Assembly: GCF_018687695.1 (NCBI RefSeq)
Contig: NZ_CP061303.1
Span: forward strand, 1,629,847 to 1,693,846
Direction of reading: 5' to 3'
Length of the DNA stretch: 64,000 bases
From: Polynucleobacter sp. MG-6-Vaara-E2
Lineage (GTDB): Bacteria > Pseudomonadota > Gammaproteobacteria > Burkholderiales > Burkholderiaceae
The stretch's first letter is position 1. Every line of letters starts with the position of its first letter. Under the pieces are notes generated by a model. The model saw nothing but the letters and a program-made list of their open reading frames with translations. It made no database searches and was not told where the DNA came from. The position numbers were made by a program, and so were the translations under genes. Below are positions 57,596 to 64,000 of this stretch, one piece after another.

Positions 57596-58243
57596 TTAAC
57601 TTTTCTTACGTTGGAAGAGTTTGTAGATTGCAGCAAGGGCAACGGGCACTGCTGCTGCGCCTATACCTACCAAAACAATCACATTAAGGTTTTGACGAAT
57701 AACGGGGATATTGCCAAAAAAGTATCCCGCAATCACTAATCCAAAAACCCACAAGACTGCGCCAGTAATGTTGAATAACTGAAAGCGCGAGAAATTCATT
57801 TCGGAAATGCCTGCAACAAAAGGAGCAAAGGTTCGGATAATCGGCAGAAACCGAGCGACGATTATGGTCTTACCGCCATGCTTTTCATAAAAGGCGTGGG
57901 TCTTGAGCAAAGCGCCTTGATCAATCCAACGTGAATTACTACTAAACACTCTTTTGCCAATCCAACGACCAATAAAGTAATTCACGGTATTACCGGATAT
58001 GGCCGCAATCAATAAACCAATACACAAAGTCCAAATATTAAAGTGCTCAGTTGCACAGTAGGCACCCGCAATAAATAAAAGGGAGTCGCCAGGCAAGAAT
58101 GGGGCAACCACCAGCCCTGTTTCAGCAAACACAATCGCAAATAACAAACCATATGCCCAAGGACCATATTGTGAGATCACAACATCCAAATGCCGATCAA
58201 TATGTAGCAGTAAATCGCTCAATTGCAAAAGGGTATCAATCAA
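57596..58243 (-). CDS. DedA-family membrane protein
   Basis: Inner-membrane protein of the DedA/VTT family, some of whose members recycle undecaprenyl phosphate. In 215 residues: FAETGLVVAPFLPGDSLLF, GNTVNYFIGRWIGKRVF, and the conserved arginine signature FLPIIRTFAPFVAGISEMNF. Four to five hydrophobic segments. Start is TTG 58243, fixed by TAGGAG about seven bases upstream. Divergent from miaA. Confidence 0.93.
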   Translation of the reverse strand: MIDTLLQLSDLLLHIDRHLDVVISQYGPWAYGLLFAIVFAETGLVVAPFLPGDSLLFIAGAYCATEHFNIWTLCIGLLIAAISGNTVNYFIGRWIGKRVFSSNSRWIDQGALLKTHAFYEKHGGKTIIVARFLPIIRTFAPFVAGISEMNFSRFQLFNITGAVLWVFGLVIAGYFFGNIPVIRQNLNVIVLVGIGAAAVPVALAAIYKLFQRKKS

Positions 58244-58263
58244 CTTGCGCTCCTAGGATAGGT

Positions 58264-58293
58264 TTGATGCGCATATTAACAGGCTCTTATAAT
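58264..58293 (+). promoter_or_regulatory. miaA promoter
   Basis: TTGATG (58264-58269) and TATAAT (58288-58293) with 18-base spacing form a good sigma-70 promoter. The -10 ends five bases before ATG 58299, which suggests a leaderless miaA message or use of the later ATG at 58326. Confidence 0.65.
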
Positions 58294-58298
58294 GAAGC

Positions 58299-59339
58299 AT
58301 GCAAACTGAACCCTACATTCAGCCTATGCAGTCACCGAAAGTAAATCCCATACTGTGTATTGTGGGACCTACCGGTGCAGGCAAAACCCATCTCGCCATG
58401 TCTTTAGCTGAACATGCCAAATCTCTCGGCATGACTATTGAAGTGATCAGCATGGATTCTGCTCTGGTCTATCGTGGCCTTGATATTGGCAGTGCTAAGC
58501 CGACTAAAGCAGAACAAGCTGCAGTCATTCATCACTTGATCGACATCCTTGAACCTACCGAGGTGTACTCAGCAGCACGATTTGCCAAAGATGCAAAACG
58601 ACTCTGTGATGAAATCCGAAGCCGTGGAAATATTCCTGTTGTGGTTGGTGGAACCATGTTGTATTGGAGGGCGTGGGTGCATGGTCTTTCTTCATTGCCA
58701 ACTGCCAACCCTGATATACGCGCCCGCCTTGATGAAGAAGGCAAAACACTGGGGTGGCCAGCCATGCATGCCAAGCTCGCAGAAGTAGATCCAGAAACTG
58801 CTGCACGATTACAGCCCAATGATTCACAAAGAGTACAACGCGCGCTCGAGGTTTTTGAAATTACTGGCAAACCCATGTCTACATTACTCGCAGATTCTCC
58901 TAGCGAGGACGGTAGAGAAGGTTCTACTATTCCAGATTGGATTAAGTTGGTATCACTAGAACCAAGCGATCGCAAACGTCTTCATCAAAATCTCGAAAAA
59001 CGATTTGACGAAATGCTGCTAGCAGGCTTTTTGGATGAAGTGAAAACGCTCCGCACCAATCCTGACTTACATGCAGATCTACCAGCCATACGTTCGGTAG
59101 GCTATCGTCAGGCTTGGGAATATCTCAACGGGGAAATTGATGCCGAGCAAATGCGCTACAAAGCATTAGCCGCCACCAGGCAGCTTGGGAAGCGCCAACT
59201 CACTTGGCTAAGAGCAATCTCGGGAAGAAATACTTATGACCCCTTTAACCCCGAAGAGCTGAAGGCGGCCTTAGATTACTGCAAACAAAATCTAAAAAAT
59301 AGTTCTCTAGCTAAGTCCAGTAGCTATTGCCTTAGATGA
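58299..59339 (+). CDS. miaA: tRNA dimethylallyltransferase
   Basis: Adds the dimethylallyl group to A37 of UNN-decoding tRNAs, using DMAPP from the IspH pathway. Seen: P-loop [47 protein letters not shown], and [14 protein letters not shown] near the C-terminus. 346 residues from ATG 58299 or 337 from ATG 58326; the strong promoter places the transcript start at about 58299-58300, so the second is viable with a short leader, the first only if leaderless. Its end overlaps purM tail to tail by eight bases. Confidence 0.95.
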   Translation: MQTEPYIQPMQSPKVNPILCIVGPTGAGKTHLAMSLAEHAKSLGMTIEVISMDSALVYRGLDIGSAKPTKAEQAAVIHHLIDILEPTEVYSAARFAKDAKRLCDEIRSRGNIPVVVGGTMLYWRAWVHGLSSLPTANPDIRARLDEEGKTLGWPAMHAKLAEVDPETAARLQPNDSQRVQRALEVFEITGKPMSTLLADSPSEDGREGSTIPDWIKLVSLEPSDRKRLHQNLEKRFDEMLLAGFLDEVKTLRTNPDLHADLPAIRSVGYRQAWEYLNGEIDAEQMRYKALAATRQLGKRQLTWLRAISGRNTYDPFNPEELKAALDYCKQNLKNSSLAKSSSYCLR

Positions 59340-60384
59340 CGATGGTTTGTGGCGCATCTTTTGGACGCTCAACCACTTCACCAACAGTCCAGGCCTTTAA
59401 GCCTTGAGCGGTTAATGATTTGATTGCCGTATCAGCTTGTGCAGGGGTAACAATTACCACCATGCCAATACCGCAGTTAAATACCCGCACCATTTCAGCA
59501 TCTGCAACACCACCCTTCATCTGTAACCAGCGGAAGAGTTCTGGCATTTGCCAACTACTACGATGTAAAACTGCTTGCGTATTTTCTGGCAATACACGTG
59601 GCACGTTATCCACTAAGCCCCCACCAGTAATGTGCGCCATTCCTTTGACATCAATCTCAGAGATCAATTTGAGTAGTGGCTTTACATAAATCTCCGTTGG
59701 CGCCATCACCACATCACCCAAGGGGCGACCACCCAAATCATCACTTGGCTTTGCACCAGCACGCTCAATAATTTTTCGCACCAAAGAATAACCATTGGAG
59801 TGAGCGCCACTTGAACCAATTGCTAGTACTACATCACCAGGAACAATAGTGTTACCAGTAATAATTTTGGATTTCTCAACTGCGCCAACTGCAAAACCAG
59901 CCAAGTCATACTCACCAGGAGGATACATACCAGGCATCTCCGCGGTCTCCCCACCAATCAGGGCGCAACCAGATAATTCGCAACCTTTCGCAATTCCACC
60001 AACAACCGTGGCTGCAGTATCAACAGTCAATTTGCCGCAAGCAAAGTAATCCAAGAAGAACAATGGCTCGGCACCTTGTACCAAAATATCGTTCACACTC
60101 ATCGCTACTAGGTCTTGGCCGATAGTCTCGTGACGGTTCCACTCAAAAGCCAAACGTAGCTTTGTTCCAACACCGTCCGTACCAGAAACCAAAACCGGCT
60201 CTTTATAGCGCTTAGGTACCTCGAAAAGAGCCCCAAAACCACCAATTCCAGCCAATACACCCTCACGCATGGTCTTTTTAGCCAAAGGCTTAATACGGTC
60301 AACCAAGTCATCCCCAGCGTCAATATCAACGCCAGCGTCACGGTAGGAAAGGCCTTTTGAGGAAGAATTGGTAGATGAAGTCAT
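59332..60384 (-). CDS. purM: Phosphoribosylformylglycinamidine cyclo-ligase
   Basis: AIR synthetase, step 5 of purine synthesis. The 350 residues show [51 protein letters not shown] and [16 protein letters not shown]. Length matches E. coli (345). Divergent from the PerM-like gene with only 15 bases between starts, and no Shine-Dalgarno visible. Confidence 0.97.
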   Translation of the reverse strand: MTSSTNSSSKGLSYRDAGVDIDAGDDLVDRIKPLAKKTMREGVLAGIGGFGALFEVPKRYKEPVLVSGTDGVGTKLRLAFEWNRHETIGQDLVAMSVNDILVQGAEPLFFLDYFACGKLTVDTAATVVGGIAKGCELSGCALIGGETAEMPGMYPPGEYDLAGFAVGAVEKSKIITGNTIVPGDVVLAIGSSGAHSNGYSLVRKIIERAGAKPSDDLGGRPLGDVVMAPTEIYVKPLLKLISEIDVKGMAHITGGGLVDNVPRVLPENTQAVLHRSSWQMPELFRWLQMKGGVADAEMVRVFNCGIGMVVIVTPAQADTAIKSLTAQGLKAWTVGEVVERPKDAPQTIVI

Positions 60385-60399
60385 GTTTACGCTGGAATA

Positions 60400-61446
60400 T
60401 TGGTGAAAAATGCTACTGGGTCAGTAGAATCATTGAATTCTAGAGGATTACTCGTCATGGCTGAAATTTTTACCCCTTTTCTGGCTGCATTTATCTTGGC
60501 CTACATCCTAAGGCCTGCTTTTCTGTGGCTGGAAGGACGTCGCTTGCCCGCGGCTACTGCGGCAGGGCTGACGGTTATTTTTGGATTAGGGGTAGTTATA
60601 GCGATTTTGAGTCTCTTTATTGGACTACTCAAAACCGAGATTCCTCTCATCAAGGCGCAATTACCTGATTGGATCGCCAATACTCAGGCTTGGCTTGGAC
60701 CTAGGCTAGCCGACCTCCATCTCAATGTCGATTGGGGAGCATTAAAAGCTGCGGCATCTCAAAAAATATCGGAGCACATCAGCGATAACGCAGACAGCCT
60801 AATGAGCTCGACGATCGAAACCGTACTTATGTCAGGTAGCTCAGTCATTGCAGGATTTGTAAATGCTGTTTTGATTGTGTTTGTCATGTTCTACCTACTT
60901 TTGGATTGGGATCACTTCTTTGGATTAGTTAAAAAAATTGTTCCTGTACGTGCGCAGGAGACAGTGCATCACTTGGCAATGCATACAGATGGTCTACTCT
61001 CCCAATATCTCAATGGCATGATCATTGTGATTTCGATCATGTCTGTTTTTTATAGCGCCGGTCTAAGCATCATTGGTATCAAAGGTGCTGTTGCATTAGG
61101 CATCTTTACTGCCCTCATGATTGTGATTCCATACATTGGCATCGCCTTAGGATTTGGTCTTGCAATCCTCTCAGCACTCCTTCAATTTGGTCCGGAACGA
61201 GAGCTGGTTGGTGTTTTAGCCCTATATGGTCTCGGGCAATTTTTAGAAGGCTTTGTGTTGACACCCCGCCTAGTAGGCGAGCGCATTGGCTTACATCCAG
61301 TAGCAGTCTTGTTTGCCTTGCTATTGTTTGGAAAGCTTTTTGGTTTCTTTGGTGTCTTATTGGCTTTACCAATTAGTGCGGTTAGCCTAGTCCTAGTTCA
61401 ATACCTCTGGTCCGTTTATACGCAAAGCTCTTGGTATCAAAAATAA
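60400..61446 (+). CDS. AI-2E/PerM-family permease-like protein
   Basis: Multi-pass inner-membrane protein of the PerM (AI-2E transporter) family. About seven hydrophobic segments; family marks are [16 protein letters not shown] near the N-terminus and [28 protein letters not shown] near the C-terminus. The usual first membrane helix is missing: upstream of FTPF there are only about 25 codons. Start is uncertain: TTG 60400, GTG 60403, or ATG 60457 (AGAGGA nine bases before). The family resemblance begins before ATG 60457, so I keep the longer form. Downstream: hda, HAD, pcnB. Confidence 0.85.
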   Translation: MVKNATGSVESLNSRGLLVMAEIFTPFLAAFILAYILRPAFLWLEGRRLPAATAAGLTVIFGLGVVIAILSLFIGLLKTEIPLIKAQLPDWIANTQAWLGPRLADLHLNVDWGALKAAASQKISEHISDNADSLMSSTIETVLMSGSSVIAGFVNAVLIVFVMFYLLLDWDHFFGLVKKIVPVRAQETVHHLAMHTDGLLSQYLNGMIIVISIMSVFYSAGLSIIGIKGAVALGIFTALMIVIPYIGIALGFGLAILSALLQFGPERELVGVLALYGLGQFLEGFVLTPRLVGERIGLHPVAVLFALLLFGKLFGFFGVLLALPISAVSLVLVQYLWSVYTQSSWYQK

Positions 61447-61456
61447 TTTAGTGTTA

Positions 61457-62212
61457 ATGAATACACCTTCGCTTCCAAGACAATTTGCCCTAGACATTAG
61501 TCATACACCAAAAGCCAGTCTTGAAAACTACCTACCCGGCAAAGATCTTGCATTGGTATCAACGCTGCAATCACTTTCCAGCACTTGGACTCGTGCACCC
61601 AAAGAGGCGGTAAATAATCCACTCAATCATCGCTGGATATATTGGTGGGGACCGGAAGGATCTGGACGATCTCACTTACTGAACGCAATGAATCATGTTG
61701 CAGAAAATACCGGACTTGAGAATTTTTCTCTCAACCCAAGTGAACCGATCTCTTGGGTACGCCTTGAGGAAAAGCTACCAAGTCTCACTCCAAGCAATGC
61801 CCCATCAGTCATTACCGTTGATGATGTTGATCGCCTAGATGAACGTCTGGTTGGGGCACTTTTTCGGATTCTGAATGAAGTCCAAGCCAGCAAAAATATT
61901 CATATTTTTATGGCTGGGAACGCAGCGCCAGCCTCACTTTCCCTCCGTGAAGACCTGCGGACCCGCTTGGGCTGGGGCTTGATCTTCCAGACCCAACTTT
62001 TGGATGATGATGAGAAAATACAAGCCTTAGAGCAAGCAGCGAAGGCCAGAGGATTGGTCCTCTCACCCGATGTTTTGCCGTGGCTGTTAAACCGCTTTTA
62101 TCGCGATATGCCAAATTTAATGGCTTTAATTGATGCTTTGGATGCTTACTCATTAGAAACAAAACGCGCTGTAACCTTGCCACTAGTTCGCGAGCTCTTG
62201 CAGCCTAAATAA
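61457..62212 (+). CDS. hda: DnaA regulatory inactivator Hda-like
   Basis: Homologue of the DnaA AAA+ domain that, with the DNA clamp, turns DnaA-ATP into DnaA-ADP after initiation. In 251 residues: RQFALDISHTPKASLENYLPG (the N-terminal QL/F-type clamp motif is not clearly recognisable), Walker A GPEGSGRSHLLNA (with R in place of the usual K after the S), Walker B ITVDDVDRLDE. ATG 61457 chosen over GTG 61451. It starts ten bases after the permease stop. Confidence 0.9.
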   Translation: MNTPSLPRQFALDISHTPKASLENYLPGKDLALVSTLQSLSSTWTRAPKEAVNNPLNHRWIYWWGPEGSGRSHLLNAMNHVAENTGLENFSLNPSEPISWVRLEEKLPSLTPSNAPSVITVDDVDRLDERLVGALFRILNEVQASKNIHIFMAGNAAPASLSLREDLRTRLGWGLIFQTQLLDDDEKIQALEQAAKARGLVLSPDVLPWLLNRFYRDMPNLMALIDALDAYSLETKRAVTLPLVRELLQPK

Positions 62213-62231
62213 TTTACTCAATATTCAATTT

Positions 62232-62912
62232 GTGACTCAGTTAGCCCTTTTCGATTTAGATCACACCCTACTACCTTGCGATAGCGACTACGAGTGGGGT
62301 CAATTTTTAGCACGCATTGGTGTTGTTGATAGCGAATATTATGCGCGTCAAAATGAGCGCTTTTATCAAGACTACAAAGAAGGTAGGCTTGATATTAATG
62401 AATTTTTACGGTTTGCCCTAAAACCTCTTTCCGAACATTCACGGGCCCAATTAAAAGAATGGCACGATCAATTTATGGAAGAGGTCATTAAGGGTCATAT
62501 TCGCCAGAAAGCAATCGATTTAGTTATGCAACATCAAGATGCGGGTGATCTGTGTTGCGTAGTGACGGCAACCAATAGCTTTGTTACACGTCCAATCGTA
62601 GAAATTTTTGGGATCGAACATCTCATTGCTACCGAGCCGGCAACGAGCACCAATGAGCCTTCGTCAACGTTCACTGGTGACGTTCAAGGTATTCCGAACT
62701 TTCGGGAAGGCAAGATTCAAAATCTGCAAAACTGGTTAAGTCAGCGAAATTTGAGCTTGGGCACTTTGCCACGCAGTTATTTCTACTCTGATTCAATGAA
62801 TGATTTACCACTACTCGAGCAAGTAAGTCATCCGGTTGCCACCAACCCCGATGACCGTCTTCGTAATGAGGCTCAAAAACGTCAATGGCCGATTCTTGAG
62901 TTGTTTGCATGA
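62232..62912 (+). CDS. HAD-superfamily phosphatase (subfamily IB)
   Basis: Probable phosphomonoesterase of 226 residues with phosphoserine-phosphatase-like fold. LALFDLDHTLLPCDSDYEW holds motif I (D-x-D), VVTATNSF supplies motif II, a lysine follows in the second half and FYSDSMNDLPLL is motif IV. GTG 62232 start has no Shine-Dalgarno; the gap to hda is 19 bases. The stop overlaps the pcnB start (ATGA). Some such genes act as histidinol-phosphate or phosphoserine phosphatase; substrate cannot be fixed here. Confidence 0.92.
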   Translation: MTQLALFDLDHTLLPCDSDYEWGQFLARIGVVDSEYYARQNERFYQDYKEGRLDINEFLRFALKPLSEHSRAQLKEWHDQFMEEVIKGHIRQKAIDLVMQHQDAGDLCCVVTATNSFVTRPIVEIFGIEHLIATEPATSTNEPSSTFTGDVQGIPNFREGKIQNLQNWLSQRNLSLGTLPRSYFYSDSMNDLPLLEQVSHPVATNPDDRLRNEAQKRQWPILELFA

Positions 62913-64000
62913 TTGCTAAATTTATTAAACGTATTTTGCGTCGCGACCCAATGGTCAAGCATACGCAAGCAAATAATACTGGGGTGCCAAAACGCATCCC
63001 CAAGAAATTGCATCGCATTGATCCACACCTACTCTCGAAGAATGCCGTCAAAGTCACCCAAACTTTGCAGCAAGCAGGTTATGAGGCATTTATTGTTGGT
63101 GGAGCAGTACGCGATCTCGTTTTAGGCATTGGACCCAAAGACTTTGACGTTGCTACGAATGCAACACCCGATCAAGTGCAAAGACTGTTCCGCAAGGCCC
63201 GCCTCATTGGTCGTCGCTTTCAGATTGTGCATGTCACTTTTTTTGGCAAAGGCCATCCAGAAATTATTGAAGTCTCTACCTTTAGAGCGCTACTAGATAA
63301 CGCTGGTGACCACGTCGCTGAGAGTGGTCGAATTTTGCGCGACAACGTTTGGGGTTCACAAGGCGAGGATGCTGCTCGTCGCGATTTCACGATCAACGCA
63401 ATGTATTACGACCCGTCAACTGAAACCGTCTTGGACTATCACGGTGGCATGGCTGACATGCAGAAGAAAACTTTGCGCATGATCGGCGATCCCACCAAAC
63501 GCTATCGTGAAGACCCTGTTCGTATGCTCAGAGCAATACGCTTTGCTGCTAAAACAGGATTTACCTTAGAAGCCAACACTCGCGCCCCAATCGCCAAGCT
63601 GGGAAAACTCTTGCAGGATGTACCCTCAGCGAGACTGTTTGATGAAATCCTGAAGCTCTTAATGTCCGGTTACTCTTGGGCCGCTATTCAAGGCCTCAGC
63701 AACGCCGGTTTACACCACGGACTACTGCCGCTTCTCGATCACATTCTTGATAGCAGCGAAGCGTCTAAAGGGGCAAATGATTTTGTAAAGTTGGCATTAG
63801 CAAATACTGATCAGCGCATCCAATCCGGCAAAAGTGTTTCTGCAGGATTCTTATTTGCCACCCTACTTTGGCCAGACCTTCTAAAGAACTGGAAAGCCAA
63901 TATCGCTAAAGGTATGGCCAATATTCCCGCACTAAATGAAGCAATGGATGACACTATCGCCACTCAAAGCAGTGGCATGACGATACAACGTCGGTTTGAG
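62909..64000 (+). CDS. pcnB: Poly(A) polymerase PcnB (partial, right edge)
   Basis: Adds poly(A) tails to RNA 3' ends and promotes decay. 364 residues are present before the window ends in frame. After a basic start (MIAKFIKRILRRDPM) comes the class II nucleotidyltransferase domain: AFIVGGAVRDLVLG, GPKDFDVATNATP, and RRFQIVHV; then RRDFTINAMYYDP and MIGDPTKRYREDPVRMLRAIRFAAK. The arrangement of R residues after the DxD fits PcnB rather than the CCA-adding enzyme. The ATGA overlap with the HAD gene implies coupling. The C-terminal arm is beyond the edge. Confidence 0.95.
   Translation, partial: MIAKFIKRILRRDPMVKHTQANNTGVPKRIPKKLHRIDPHLLSKNAVKVTQTLQQAGYEAFIVGGAVRDLVLGIGPKDFDVATNATPDQVQRLFRKARLIGRRFQIVHVTFFGKGHPEIIEVSTFRALLDNAGDHVAESGRILRDNVWGSQGEDAARRDFTINAMYYDPSTETVLDYHGGMADMQKKTLRMIGDPTKRYREDPVRMLRAIRFAAKTGFTLEANTRAPIAKLGKLLQDVPSARLFDEILKLLMSGYSWAAIQGLSNAGLHHGLLPLLDHILDSSEASKGANDFVKLALANTDQRIQSGKSVSAGFLFATLLWPDLLKNWKANIAKGMANIPALNEAMDDTIATQSSGMTIQRRFE

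Noticed and set aside
1..64000. tRNA genes, rRNA, CRISPR arrays, insertion sequences, phage genes
   Set aside because: I looked through all gaps and found no cloverleaf-like sequence, spaced direct repeats, transposase or integrase frame. Window looks like core chromosome throughout.

Overview
The window reads as core chromosome of a betaproteobacterium in the Burkholderiaceae, most probably Polynucleobacter or a close relative. The reasons are the order xseB-ispA-dxs-folE2, the lineage-typical small families (DUF2782 between polA and thrB, a BPSS1780-type membrane protein after thrB, DUF3579 beside argF), a TctB-TctA pair without its binding protein, very tight packing, and a base composition that looks moderate by eye rather than GC-rich as in Burkholderia. 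The genus is inferred from recognition, not from a database search. I see no phage, insertion sequence, CRISPR array, tRNA or rRNA gene. No stretch above 300 bases lacks a gene.

Layout. 1-5.3 kb: rpsU, divergent tsaD, then the leftward isoprenoid/folate operon xseB-ispA-dxs-folE2. 5.4-9.1 kb: orphan Rieske oxygenase and mercaptopyruvate sulfurtransferase, then leftward ZIP transporter and Tat-exported dienelactone hydrolase-like protein. 9.1-20.5 kb: polA, the DUF2782-thrB-BPSS1780 operon, uvrD and valS divergent from one shared palindromic -10, and galU. 20.5-27.4 kb: alaS-tusA, tctBA, glnS. 27.3-37.5 kb: a nucleotide-sugar-epimerase-like protein, an orphan ferredoxin-NAD(P) reductase, an argD-type aminotransferase, the livKHMGF uptake operon, ispH-fkpB, radC. 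37.6-47.6 kb: rpmB-rpmG, acyl desaturase, rsmB-like methylase and purN, then ribF-ileS-lspA-coaBC-dut. 47.6-55 kb: Hc1-like basic protein, clpS-clpA, cold-shock protein, DUF192, ppnP, argG, argF, DUF3579, rpsT. 55-64 kb: murJ, SirB1-like, DedA, miaA, purM, PerM-like permease, hda, HAD phosphatase and pcnB, which runs off the right edge.

Functionally most genes serve translation (five aminoacyl-tRNA synthetases: Val, Ala, Gln, Ile plus tRNA modification by TsaD and MiaA), cofactor and isoprenoid supply (Dxs, IspA, IspH, FolE2, RibF, CoaBC), arginine and purine synthesis, envelope building (GalU, MurJ, LspA, desaturase) and DNA metabolism (PolA, UvrD, RadC, XseB, Dut, Hda). Counting strictly, four complete synthetases are present: ValS, AlaS, GlnS and IleS.

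The most unexpected signal is not a gene but a layout. At about nine genes (uvrD, valS, alaS, glnS, fkpB, purN, clpS, the DUF192 gene, miaA; weaker at polA and argF) a perfect or near-perfect TATAAT-like hexamer ends 5-9 bases, usually 6-7, before the start codon, and no Shine-Dalgarno sequence is visible. This spacing would place the transcription start on or beside the start codon, that is, leaderless mRNA. Other candidates worth a look are the Hc1-like protein, a cryptic 42-residue hydrophobic reading frame antisense to the rpmB promoter, orphan redox partners (Rieske oxygenase, plant-type ferredoxin reductase, desaturase), and a strand-specific terminator between livK and livH. I found no convincing new multi-gene system such as a defence or secretion island.
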